The notes under the pieces were generated by a model. It did no database searches, had not been told where the DNA came from, and saw only the letters and a list, made by a program, of their open reading frames with translations. Source: JAAYAY01 sp964429355 (GTDB lineage: Bacteria; Planctomycetota; Planctomycetia; Pirellulales; Thermoguttaceae). From it: 9,749 nt of DNA. The stretch covers positions 1 through 9,749 of the forward strand of contig CAYSCH010000357.1 of assembly GCA_964429355.1 (NCBI GenBank). Direction: 5' to 3'. Positions 1 to 7,031 of this stretch are shown here, piece by piece; positions within the stretch are counted from its first letter, which is position 1, and every line of letters begins with the position of its first letter. A program made the translations under genes and the position numbers.

Positions 1-120
1 CGTGTGGGACAGGACGAAGAGGATGATCGACAGGACGGCCAAGCCGATCCACAGCGCGATGACCGCCCCTTCGAGGCAGGCGAGCCGGCCGGCAAGCTGT
101 TGCAGGCTGAATCGTCCCAT
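1..120 (-). CDS. Start of an unidentified membrane-anchored protein (runs off the left edge)
   Basis: Only the first 40 codons are inside the window, reading from the ATG at 120 to the edge in one open frame. The visible N-terminus begins MGRFSLQQLAGRLACLEG, about 18 residues with two arginines that would stay in the cytoplasm. A hydrophobic stretch of about 20 residues follows (AVIALWIGLAVLSIILFVLS), then SHT. This fits a single N-terminal membrane anchor. The start lies three bases after the ExbD stop with no clear Shine-Dalgarno sequence, so translation is probably coupled to ExbD. From its place it could be a TonB/TolA-like arm or another operon-specific membrane protein. It is not a second ExbD, because the usual TxMIDVVFLL motif is absent from the visible part. 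The function cannot be decided from 40 residues. Confidence 0.72.
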   Translation of the reverse strand, partial: MGRFSLQQLAGRLACLEGAVIALWIGLAVLSIILFVLSHT

Positions 121-123
121 CGT

Positions 124-546
124 CTATTTTCTCACGGGCTGGGGACGAACGGAGATCCCGACTTGGCGCACTTCGGCCTGGCGGCAGGCGCTGAGCACCT
201 CGGCAACTCGCTGAAATTTGCCGTCTGCGTCGCCACGGACAAGCACCCCCAGGTCCTCGTATTGGCCGCGTGCCGCGGTCAACTGGCGGGTGAGTTCATC
301 GAGATTGTCGATAGGGGTGCGATCAAGCACGATCTGTCCATCGGCATACACGTTGACTACTCGAGGCTCCGGAGCCGGGCTGAGCGCCTCGGTGTTCGAC
401 ACTTCCGGCACCCGCACTCCGATCTGCCTCTCGAGTTCCGAGAACTTCGTGCCCACCATGAAGAAGATGATCAACAGGAAGACCACATCGATCATCGAAG
501 TCAGGTTGAGCGTCGGTTGTTCATCCAAGTGCGTCTTCAGAGGCAT
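124..546 (-). CDS. exbD: ExbD/TolR-family biopolymer transport protein
   Basis: This 140-residue protein has the normal length for ExbD/TolR. The short cytoplasmic N-terminus is followed by the family signature LNLTSMIDVVFLLIIFFMV (about residues 13-31). Asp20 is the conserved membrane aspartate that carries protons in ExbD, TolR and MotB relatives. The remainder (about 35-140) is the periplasmic domain, with the usual ending in which a short helix leads to a strand (VAEVLSACRQAEVRQVGISV). With ExbB it would form the inner-membrane motor that turns proton flow into work on a periplasmic or outer-membrane partner. It starts 6 bases after the ExbB stop. A GAGG lies about 14 bases upstream inside the end of exbB, which is far for a ribosome site. 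Sequence alone does not separate ExbD from TolR, so the symbol is a family label. Confidence 0.95.
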   Translation of the reverse strand: MPLKTHLDEQPTLNLTSMIDVVFLLIIFFMVGTKFSELERQIGVRVPEVSNTEALSPAPEPRVVNVYADGQIVLDRTPIDNLDELTRQLTAARGQYEDLGVLVRGDADGKFQRVAEVLSACRQAEVRQVGISVRPQPVRK

Positions 547-552
547 GGCTTG

Positions 553-1413
553 TCACGCGACCTCTTTCTTGGTGCTGCGGCGAGGCTTGGGAGCATCGGG
601 TTTCTTTTCCCGCTCCAGTTCCTCGGCCGATATCAGATTCACCAGGTTCTGGGCCAGGGCATCGATGTCGATGATCAGGCGATCCACCCGGCTGACGAAG
701 TACATGTAGAAGATGAGGGCTGGAATAGCGACCGAAAGTCCTGCCGCCGTGGTCAACAAGGCCTGGCTGATACCACTGGCGAGCAATTCCGGCCGCCCCA
801 TGGCATCGTTGGTGGCGATCACATTGAAGGCCGCGATCATGCCGAACACCGTTCCCAGCAGCCCGAGGAGCGGGCTGATAGTGGCGATGCCATTGAACAC
901 CCGGAGATAGCGTCGAAGCCCGTTGGTGATTCGTTCGCCGCTGTCGATGATGGCCTGCTCGACTTCCACGCCGGGGCGTCCCCACTTTCGCACGGCCCCG
1001 GCAAATACGACGGCCACGGGGGAGCGGTTCTCCTGGCAGAGTTGCAGGGCGGCTTCGCGATCCAGTTCCCCATCACGAACCTGTTCGAGAAACCGGCGGA
1101 CGAAAGGGCGAGGAATGATTCTGCCGCGGCGGAGGCTGACAGTGCGCTCGAAGATCAGAGCGACGAGCACCAGCGAGCACGCTCCCAGAGGATACATCAG
1201 GATGCCGCCGTCCCGAACGATGTCCCAGAGGTTGCGGGTAGGAATCAAACCTTCATCCGCAACCGATTCGGCGGGTCGAGGGGCTGCGGCGACTCTCGCT
1301 GCGGGCGCCTCGCCGGCCATTGTCTTGCCGCTCAAGGATACCGCACCGGCGATCACACACACGAGACAGCAATCCCGGACCAAGATCCGGTGAAGGAGTG
1401 GCGTCTTATTCAT
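553..1413 (-). CDS. exbB: MotA/TolQ/ExbB proton channel family protein with N-terminal signal-like segment
   Basis: This 286-residue protein is the channel subunit partner of the ExbD encoded next to it. Residues 1-34 look like a signal peptide or extra membrane segment (charged start, hydrophobic VCVIAGAVSL, then MAGEAP). An Ala/Pro-rich linker runs to about 60. Three membrane segments follow at about 70-88, 174-196 and 218-240. The second and third carry the family blocks SPLLGLLGTVFGMI (180-193) and LLTTAAGLSVAIPAL (219-233). The long loop between the first and second segments is cytoplasmic, as is the Lys-rich tail. The gene starts 18 bases after the TPR gene stop, and an AGGA lies about 11 bases before the ATG. 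Low-level identity among ExbB, TolQ and AglR types cannot be resolved here, so the symbol is a family label. Confidence 0.94.
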   Translation of the reverse strand: MNKTPLLHRILVRDCCLVCVIAGAVSLSGKTMAGEAPAARVAAAPRPAESVADEGLIPTRNLWDIVRDGGILMYPLGACSLVLVALIFERTVSLRRGRIIPRPFVRRFLEQVRDGELDREAALQLCQENRSPVAVVFAGAVRKWGRPGVEVEQAIIDSGERITNGLRRYLRVFNGIATISPLLGLLGTVFGMIAAFNVIATNDAMGRPELLASGISQALLTTAAGLSVAIPALIFYMYFVSRVDRLIIDIDALAQNLVNLISAEELEREKKPDAPKPRRSTKKEVA

Positions 1414-1431
1414 GGCATATTCGGTCCTGAA

Positions 1432-4400
1432 TCACGTTTCTTGATCGAGTTGTTGTTCAGCCTGCTCAGCGGCTTGGGTTTCCGGATAGTTCTTCAGCAC
1501 TTGTCGATACAGATCACCTGCGTCTTCGTGATCGCCCTGCAACTGGCGGCATTTTCCGGCCTGCAGCAGAGCCGCCGCCTGCAATTCGGGATAATCGTAG
1601 AGGATCTCGACCTGCATGTACGCTCGATAGGCCTCGGCGTAAAACCGCTGATGGAAGAATGTTTCGGCAATCATCAATTGGGCCTTGGCGGCCGTTTCGG
1701 TGGCTTCTCCTGTGGGAGAGTGAATCACCTTCTCGTAGGCCTCCCTGGCTTCAGCAAACAGGGCTCGAGCAGCCAGAGAGCGTCCCCAAACATAGTCGAG
1801 TTCATACTGTTGCGGGAAGTCGGGATGGGTTTCTGCAAAAGACTCGGCAATGGCGGCGGCGTCGTTCCAGCGTCCGGCTTCGGCGTGGAGTTGTGCCAGT
1901 CGCATCCGGGCAGTGGCGAGCAACGGGCGGTTCACGGCCGGTGTTTCGGCGGCAAACTGCTCGAACAAGCCTAACGCTTCCGTGTCCTTGGCCTGGTATG
2001 CGGCTTCGGCCGCGGCAAATGCTGCCGCCGGACGCAGGTCACTCTGGGGACACTGGCTGACAAGCTGCTGAAACCGTTCTCGTGCGTGCAACCAGTCTGC
2101 GGAGGCAAGAGCAACCTGCCCCGCCAGGTACAGGGCTCGATCCCGTACGGGCTCGCTCCGGTCGTCACAAAGAAGCTCCTGGAGGATTGCGGCAGCGTCC
2201 GAACGGCGTCCTGCGTCGAGATCCAGTTGCGCGACCGACAGCATCGCGTGGGCGCAGTAGGGGCTGTTGTGATTCTCGGCCACGAGACGGCGGAGCAGTG
2301 AGACCGCCTCATCGGCCTTGCCCTGCTGGCGGCAAATCCAGGCCAGACCATACAGGGCGCCGGCCCGTTGGCAATGGGCTGGATCGAGATCAAGGATTTT
2401 CCGGTAGAATTCGGCCGCCTCTTCGGGCCGTCCCAGGCGTTCATACAACTGGGCGACATCCCAGAGAGCGTCTCTCCCCCAAGTGGACCGGGACTGGTCA
2501 TGGGCGACCTGCATGAAAACCTGGCAGGCCTCGTCGAGGCGGCCCTGGTCTCGCAGTACCTGTCCGAGAAGGAACCGGGCCTCCGCGAGGATGGCTGCAT
2601 CCTGGGTGGTTTCAAGCAGCCGGGTTAAGGTGGTTTCGGCCGAGTTGTCTTCGGCGTGTCCATGCTGCGTCCAGGCCAGTCCGAGGGCTGCACGCTGCTT
2701 GCGACAGTCTTCGGCATCGCCCTCGGCGATTTCTCGATAGAGGGATTCGGCTTGATCGTATTCTTGGGCGTCAACTGCCGCCTGGGCGATCTGTTCGGCA
2801 GCGTCCCAACGAATCGCTGTCGATCCGGCGGGGGTGGCGATTGCATCCTTGTACCTCTGGATCGCTTCATCTACATGCCCAAGAGCGGCATGGCAGATAG
2901 CCGATATCGCCAGGGACCGGCCCGCATGAGTGTGCGCCTTGAGCAACGAATCGTGTTTGGACAACGTCTGGAGGGCGTCTTCATACCGCCTCATCGCGGC
3001 CAGCAAAGAGGCCTCGACAAGTCGCGCCTCCGCGGCCAGGTCTCCCGATGCAGTGGCGAGGACGGGCTGGATTTCATGCAAGGCTTTCTCGAAGCGGCGC
3101 TGTCCCTGGTAGCTCAGCGCCAGGAGGTACGCGTCTTCGATCGCGGCGGGCTTTTCGAGGTTCGACTCGTCGAGTCGGCAGAGCGTCCGCTCCGCCGCTT
3201 CGTAGTCCCGCTGCTCCAACTGGATCCGCGCAAGGAGTCGGAGAAGATCCGAAGCTGCCGGGCTCTCAGGGCATTCCGTCAGGAATCGCTCTGCCTGGCT
3301 GCGGGCTTGGGCATGATCGTTCATTCGCAGCGACGTCTGCACCGAGGCGCGGCGGGCGTCGTGAAGCCAGGGATCGTCTTCTTTGGCGGCCGCGATGGCG
3401 CGATCGAAAGATGCTCGTGCTTCCTGGAGATGATCGGCGGCGAGTTGACAGTCGCCAGCATGAAAGATGATGGCAGTCTCGGTCACGTCGCCCGCGGATC
3501 GGTCCGCGTCAGACCCGGTACGCTCTTCTTCGAGCCGGGCAATTGCCGCACGAAACGCCTCGACCGCCCCAGTCCAGTCTTGGTTGGATTTTCGGCAGAG
3601 TCCCAGCCAGTAATGGGCCTGGACGGCAACCCGCGGATGATCGATGAGTTCGGAAAACACCACGCTGGCATCGCCAATCCGGCCGAGTTTCATCAGGGCC
3701 CAACCCCTTCCGAGCCCCGCCCTCGCCGCCCAGGGACTGGACAGGGCCGTCGACTCCAGTTCCGTAAAGGTGCCCAGTGCGGACGAGTACTGTTGTTGGG
3801 TGTATTGGAGCGATCCGAGGCGGTACTTTGCCTCGATGGCTGCGGGACTTTGGGGCTTTGCGGCCAGGGCCAGATAGTAGCGTTCCGCTTCATCGGCGTT
3901 TCCCAGCGTTTCGAGGGCGCGGGCAAGTCCCAGTCGGCACTGGTCCTGCGACAGGCCGTCGGGGTATCGCTGGAGGCACTCCCGGAACAGAAGCTCCGCC
4001 TGATCTGCATTGCCCTTCCGGAGGGCGAGCTGGCCACGATAGTTCAAAACGAGTCCGTTGAGTCGATCGTCGGGAAATGTGGACGAAAACTCGGCGAGGT
4101 GGCGATCGGCACTCGCGTGACTGGCGAGAAAATCGCATTCGGCGCGGCGAAACAGGGCCTGGATGCGAAATACCCCTGTCGGCTGCGATTGCCAGTAGTT
4201 GTGGAAGTGCTGTGTTGCCTCGTCGTAGCGTTGCTGCTGAACCAGCGTTTCACCGAGATAGAATTCGGCCTGGGCGGCCTCCGGATGATCCGGGTGGTTG
4301 CGAATGAAACTCTCCAGTTCGTCGGACGCGGCTTTCCATTGCTGCCGGGCATAGAGTCCCCTGGCGAATCGGTAGAGCCGGTCCGCATCGTCGGACTCGG

Positions 4401-4470
4401 CCGACGTGAAGCGGACGGCGACCAGCACGGTCACGACGAGGACGGTTACTGGGGTGAGGGAGGATCTCAT
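1432..4470 (-). CDS. Large exported TPR-repeat protein of the ExbB/ExbD operon
   Basis: This 1012-residue protein starts with a signal peptide (MRSSLTPVTVLVVTVLVAV, likely cut near SAES around residue 24). The rest is tandem TPR-type helical hairpins almost to the C-terminus. Clear examples are residues 28-64 (LYRFARGLYARQQWKAASDELESF...) and the last repeat, ending DLYRQVLKNYPE. There is no enzyme domain that I recognise. Such proteins act as periplasmic scaffolds. CpoB/YbgF in the Tol-Pal operon and TPR proteins beside AglRQS-type motors are comparable by context, not by proven homology. The ATG is the first possible start, because an in-frame TGA lies two codons upstream. GAGG is only one base from the ATG, so the ribosome site is poor. 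It is the first gene of the operon and may bind the motor or its outer-membrane target. Confidence 0.92.
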   Translation of the reverse strand: MRSSLTPVTVLVVTVLVAVRFTSAESDDADRLYRFARGLYARQQWKAASDELESFIRNHPDHPEAAQAEFYLGETLVQQQRYDEATQHFHNYWQSQPTGVFRIQALFRRAECDFLASHASADRHLAEFSSTFPDDRLNGLVLNYRGQLALRKGNADQAELLFRECLQRYPDGLSQDQCRLGLARALETLGNADEAERYYLALAAKPQSPAAIEAKYRLGSLQYTQQQYSSALGTFTELESTALSSPWAARAGLGRGWALMKLGRIGDASVVFSELIDHPRVAVQAHYWLGLCRKSNQDWTGAVEAFRAAIARLEEERTGSDADRSAGDVTETAIIFHAGDCQLAADHLQEARASFDRAIAAAKEDDPWLHDARRASVQTSLRMNDHAQARSQAERFLTECPESPAASDLLRLLARIQLEQRDYEAAERTLCRLDESNLEKPAAIEDAYLLALSYQGQRRFEKALHEIQPVLATASGDLAAEARLVEASLLAAMRRYEDALQTLSKHDSLLKAHTHAGRSLAISAICHAALGHVDEAIQRYKDAIATPAGSTAIRWDAAEQIAQAAVDAQEYDQAESLYREIAEGDAEDCRKQRAALGLAWTQHGHAEDNSAETTLTRLLETTQDAAILAEARFLLGQVLRDQGRLDEACQVFMQVAHDQSRSTWGRDALWDVAQLYERLGRPEEAAEFYRKILDLDPAHCQRAGALYGLAWICRQQGKADEAVSLLRRLVAENHNSPYCAHAMLSVAQLDLDAGRRSDAAAILQELLCDDRSEPVRDRALYLAGQVALASADWLHARERFQQLVSQCPQSDLRPAAAFAAAEAAYQAKDTEALGLFEQFAAETPAVNRPLLATARMRLAQLHAEAGRWNDAAAIAESFAETHPDFPQQYELDYVWGRSLAARALFAEAREAYEKVIHSPTGEATETAAKAQLMIAETFFHQRFYAEAYRAYMQVEILYDYPELQAAALLQAGKCRQLQGDHEDAGDLYRQVLKNYPETQAAEQAEQQLDQET

Positions 4471-4570
4471 ACCTCAACAGACCAAGAGAAGAGAGGGAGT
4501 TACAGCCGGTTTGGGGCCAGCGGGTTGTTGCCCGGAGACACAAGTACCGGATCTCGCCTGGGCGGCTAAC

Positions 4571-4615
4571 AAAAAGAGCCGGCAGCATCGAAGTTTGTCG
4601 ACCGATGCTGCCGGC
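4571..4615 (-). terminator. Strong intrinsic terminator downstream of the lipoprotein gene
   Basis: A perfect 13-bp inverted repeat (GCCGGCAGCATCG at 4578-4590 and its complement at 4603-4615) encloses a 12-base loop. On the minus strand it is followed by TCTTTTT. This is a textbook rho-independent terminator. It lies about 175 bases after the lipoprotein stop and about 100 bases before the TPR start, so it should separate these two units. The plus-strand side has no T-run, so it works in one direction. Confidence 0.85.
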
Positions 4616-4672
4616 GGAAAGTCGTGTGCGAGGAGAACCATCCCAGGCAAGGCCGCGGGCGACCGATACCGC

Positions 4673-4709
4673 CGGGCCGCATGCTCTCTTGTGGGATCGA
4701 TGCGGCCCG
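4673..4709 (-). repeat. Inverted repeat in the lipoprotein 3' trailer
   Basis: CGGGCCGCAT at 4673-4682 is perfectly complementary to ATGCGGCCCG at 4700-4709, across a 17-base loop. There is no T-run next to it, so it is not a terminator by itself. In the minus-strand transcript it would form a GC-rich stem between the gene end and the terminator, possibly shielding the mRNA 3' end. Confidence 0.55.
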
Positions 4710-4767
4710 CGTCTTCTATCGGAGCCACGGACAATGCGTTTCGTTGGGGCTCTCGATAGTCGACGGA

Positions 4768-4790
4768 GGACCCGCGTCTTGGCGGGTTCC
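4768..4790 (-). repeat. Small hairpin abutting the lipoprotein stop codon
   Basis: ACCCGC (4770-4775) pairs with GCGGGT (4782-4787) over a 6-base loop. Two further G-C pairs form beyond a single bulged base. The hairpin begins immediately after the stop codon on the minus strand and has no T-run. Confidence 0.45.
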
Positions 4791-5366
4791 TCAATAGTTG
4801 CTGGTCAGCCCACCGTCGACGTTGCCGACAATATGGAGGTGATTGTGATCGATATAGACGACTTCCTGTGCATCTTCGTTTTTGCTTGTGTAAGGGATTG
4901 GCCAGCCAACTCGGGTGGTTTCCTGGAAATAGAGGGTGCACTTGTAATGAGCATGGTGCTGCTGTGCCGGACCGAGCAGCGGGTACACGCGAGGCGGATC
5001 AACATAGTCGGAAATCGGCTCAATCACCATCCGCACATGGTTTCGCTGTGTCTCGTGGAGGAAAGGCAGGCCTCCTTCGACCGGGCGGGCCTTTTCCAGG
5101 GCACGCATGACTTCGTCTTCACTGGGAGGATCGAGGGCTACTGCGGGTCCGCCCTCGGTGATTGGGCCGAGGATGGGAACCATTTCGTAGCGTTCGTGCT
5201 CCCAGGCCTTGTCTTCCAGTTCGTCCTGGAAGAAAGGGCTCAACGGAATCGGATAGAGCAGCAGCGAGCCGCGGACATTCGGACCATAGGTCGTGCAGCC
5301 GCTGGAACTGATCAACGTGAACAGAGCTGCCAGGATCACGGCAGCGGATGCGGTTTTCCGGTACAT
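4791..5366 (-). CDS. Predicted lipoprotein of unknown function
   Basis: The chosen start gives 191 residues: MYRKTASAAVILAALFTLISSSGC, a lipoprotein signal with the modified cysteine at position 24. The frame stays open 41 codons further upstream, but those residues would hide the signal peptide. GAGG sits about 8 bases before the chosen ATG, so 5366 is the better start. The mature protein has no domain I recognise. Visible features are a Pro-rich early part with FFQDELEDKAWEHERYE (45-61), an acidic helix (SEDEVMRALEKARP, 82-95), a His-rich stretch QQHHAHYKC (135-143) and, near the end, IDHNHLHIVGN (172-182). The His clusters could bind metal, but this is a guess. It would be anchored to a membrane facing the periplasm. 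It appears to be transcribed alone, with terminators on both sides. Confidence 0.82.
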   Translation of the reverse strand: MYRKTASAAVILAALFTLISSSGCTTYGPNVRGSLLLYPIPLSPFFQDELEDKAWEHERYEMVPILGPITEGGPAVALDPPSEDEVMRALEKARPVEGGLPFLHETQRNHVRMVIEPISDYVDPPRVYPLLGPAQQHHAHYKCTLYFQETTRVGWPIPYTSKNEDAQEVVYIDHNHLHIVGNVDGGLTSNY

Positions 5367-5377
5367 CGATGTTACCT
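5358..5377 (-). promoter_or_regulatory. Ribosome binding site that fixes the lipoprotein start
   Basis: On the minus strand the sequence reads CGAGGTAACATCG followed by ATG. GAGG is about 8 bases from the ATG at 5366, a normal distance. This supports the 191-residue form over the 232-residue open frame beginning at 5489. Confidence 0.6.
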
Positions 5378-5713
5378 CGACGACTTTGTGCTTGGAGCGG
5401 TTGGGAGACACGACGCTCACAACCGACAGAAAGGGTTCTCCCCGCGAAGCGAGTGCGGCCTGCGGATCGCAAGCCCTCGCGACTACCACTAGTTATCGTG
5501 TCAAACTGTGCCAAACTTGCGGGTTTTTCGGTTCGTAGCGGTCAAATGGCAGAATCCGGATGATGGAGCGAGATGGCGCAAAGAGATATCCTCACTTGTG
5601 CATGTTCCCCGGTTTATCAGATGGGCGATTTTGCCTGGCGCGATCAAAGAAAAAATACCCCCGCACAGTTTTCACCATGCGGGGGCTCTCGTCGCTACCA
5701 GAAGGCGTATATC
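5367..5713. other. Intergenic region between the BON gene and the lipoprotein gene
   Basis: These 347 bases hold the terminator of the BON-domain gene at the high end and the upstream region of the lipoprotein gene at the low end. A perfect TTGACA on the minus strand lies at 5504-5499, but there is no acceptable -10 box at 16-18 bases from it. I see no gene here. Confidence 0.55.
5649..5685 (-). terminator. Intrinsic terminator of the BON-domain gene
   Basis: CCCCCGCA and TGCGGGGG (5658-5665 and 5678-5685) form an 8-bp GC-rich stem with a 12-base loop. On the minus strand it is followed by TATTTTTTC. It begins about 28 bases after the BON gene stop, the normal position and form for a rho-independent terminator. 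Confidence 0.85.
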
Positions 5714-6706
5714 TTACCTGCAACTGGCTTTGTGCGGTCGGAAGAGGCCGGAGAACGGTCCTCGTGCCGCACCATCGTCGAAGTCGAGGTTCCACCAGCC
5801 GTCGTGCCATTCAAGGGTAACTTTTCTCCATCCGAGGGGAACCTGCGGATAGGGATAGAAGGGACCCATGTAAGGCCAGCACATTGGTGAGTATTGTTTG
5901 GGATACGTCACCGCAGCATAGTTCGGATGAGCTGCGTAACTGGGCCAGGCGTAGTTGGGCATGGCGGGCTGGTCGTAGCGGGCCGGGACGGCGCCGCTTC
6001 CGATCGGGGTGACGTACTGCTGTTCAGGAGCCGGAGCCTCGTTCTGAAGGTAGCCCACGGGAATCGGCTGGCCGACTGGCTGTGCCTGTAGAACATCGGA
6101 AACGGGGGCGGGCGGCGCCTGCAATTCTGCAATCAAGGGCGAGCGAGCCGCTGACTGGAGTTGGACAGGGGCCTTGGATTCGGCGGCAACCGGAATGGCA
6201 GGGGTAGCATCGAACGTCGTTGCGACGGGCGAAGCTTCCTGCAGTCTCTGGGTCGCCTTTGTGGAAATGCTGGCGGTATCGCTCGGGAAAGTTGCCGTCG
6301 GCGTTTGCACACGCCGCTCGGGTGCTGTGGCACCGTTGACCTGCCGAAGCGGTGCGCCGAGCAAGCTGGAGACGTTGATTTTCGTCCGCTTGGGGGCGAT
6401 TTCGTCACTTGCCGAGTCCGTCAGCAAGGTCGGGTCAACCGTCAGGTTGTTCACGACTCGCTCGACCCCCTCGGTCTGGAAGGCAACGCGGAGCGCCGCG
6501 TTCATCTGCTCATGGCTGGCAACACGTCCGCGAAGCCAGGCAGTACCTTCCTGAAACTTGACACCAACCTTGTAGCCTTGCAGTTGGCCACTCTGCCGAA
6601 GATTGGCGGCCACTTGTTCAGCAACCTGTTGGTTACCGGCCATGGCCAGTGTCGGCAGCACCAGAACTGCGGCCGCAACCGCGAGTACGTAAAACAAACG
6701 TCGCAT
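5714..6706 (-). CDS. Secreted BON-domain protein with planctomycete-type Tyr/Pro/Trp-rich C-terminus
   Basis: This 330-residue protein has a clear signal peptide (MRRLFYVLAVAAAVLVLPTLAMA, cut after about residue 23). A single BON domain follows (about 25-91), with the usual pattern of helix, KVGVKFQEGTAWLRGRV strands, helix, and VVNNLTV strand. BON domains occur in envelope proteins such as OsmY and often contact membranes or other envelope parts. Residues about 95-265 are a low-complexity Ala/Pro/Gln/Ser linker. The C-terminal block (about 268-311) contains YPKQYSP, GPFYPYPQVPLGWRKV and LEWHDGWWNLDF. I associate this block with planctomycete BON proteins, where its function is unknown. Start choice is supported by GGAGG about 7 bases before the ATG. 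Its own terminator follows, so it is probably monocistronic. Confidence 0.9.
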   Translation of the reverse strand: MRRLFYVLAVAAAVLVLPTLAMAGNQQVAEQVAANLRQSGQLQGYKVGVKFQEGTAWLRGRVASHEQMNAALRVAFQTEGVERVVNNLTVDPTLLTDSASDEIAPKRTKINVSSLLGAPLRQVNGATAPERRVQTPTATFPSDTASISTKATQRLQEASPVATTFDATPAIPVAAESKAPVQLQSAARSPLIAELQAPPAPVSDVLQAQPVGQPIPVGYLQNEAPAPEQQYVTPIGSGAVPARYDQPAMPNYAWPSYAAHPNYAAVTYPKQYSPMCWPYMGPFYPYPQVPLGWRKVTLEWHDGWWNLDFDDGAARGPFSGLFRPHKASCR

Positions 6707-6749
6707 GCCATCCCTCCTTCTTTCAGCGACTTCGTGGCCCTTGTCGGGC

Positions 6750-6783
6750 GGCGTAAGCTGCTACGCCCGCAACTTGAAGTTGC
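6750..6783 (-). repeat. Two adjacent small hairpins in the BON gene leader
   Basis: GGCGTA/TACGCC (6750-6755 and 6762-6767) and GCAACTT/AAGTTGC (6769-6775 and 6777-6783) are perfect inverted repeats, one base apart. They lie about 45-80 bases upstream of the BON start codon. They may shape the 5' end of the mRNA, or the second may be a protein-binding palindrome. No riboswitch class fits. Confidence 0.4.
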
Positions 6784-7001
6784 TTCTGCTTCCCCCCGGA
6801 ACCACGCGACTCTGAGGCCCCTGTCAGCGGATCTGGCCTCGAGATTGGATTGTATTGTCGGTCGGATTTCCGGACTATCAAAAAACCACTCGAATGGACG
6901 GAAGGGCCGAACCAACGCGCCCTGCCGTAGCGAGCAGGTCACAAGTCCGATCCGAATCGTCCCCTTCGACACAACCTCCACGTGAAGAAGGTTGTCGTCT
7001 G

Positions 7002-7031
7002 ACTATAAATTTCGGTTGCCGATTGTGCGAA
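7002..7031 (-). promoter_or_regulatory. Weak candidate promoter for the BON gene
   Basis: Read on the minus strand, TTCGCA (7031-7026) and TATAGT (7007-7002) are 18 bases apart and resemble -35 and -10 boxes. This would give a leader of nearly 300 bases. The match is partial and the choice is not exclusive. Confidence 0.25.

Larger units (their letters stand above)
4471..4790. other. Intergenic region between the lipoprotein gene and the TPR operon
   Basis: This 320-base stretch holds no convincing gene; the short open frames in it lack family features. Its higher half is the 3' trailer of the lipoprotein gene and contains three inverted repeats, listed separately, the last being an intrinsic terminator. 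The roughly 100 bases between that terminator and the TPR start should contain the operon promoter. I see no good -35/-10 pair there on the minus strand. Confidence 0.6.

Noticed and set aside
4..1974. A 656-codon plus-strand open frame opposite the operon
   Set aside because: It lies antisense to the ExbD, ExbB and TPR genes, which have clear family motifs. Its product is rich in His, Arg, Gln and Gly without any domain. It is a by-product of codon bias in GC-rich genes.
2656..4569. A 637-codon plus-strand open frame opposite the TPR gene
   Set aside because: It is the antisense frame of a well-supported TPR gene and has no recognisable domain or ribosome site.
4791..5489. Longer 232-residue form of the lipoprotein
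   Set aside because: The extra 41 residues precede a complete lipoprotein signal peptide, and a good GAGG site serves the internal ATG at 5366.
5499..5514. TTGACA, and a sigma-54-like TTGGCAC next to it, upstream of the lipoprotein gene
   Set aside because: No -10 box lies at a proper distance from TTGACA, and the GC element of a sigma-54 promoter is missing at the required spacing.
6502..6981. A 159-codon minus-strand open frame overlapping the BON gene start
   Set aside because: It runs out of frame through the signal peptide and BON domain coding sequence, and its composition is Arg/Ser-rich without a domain.
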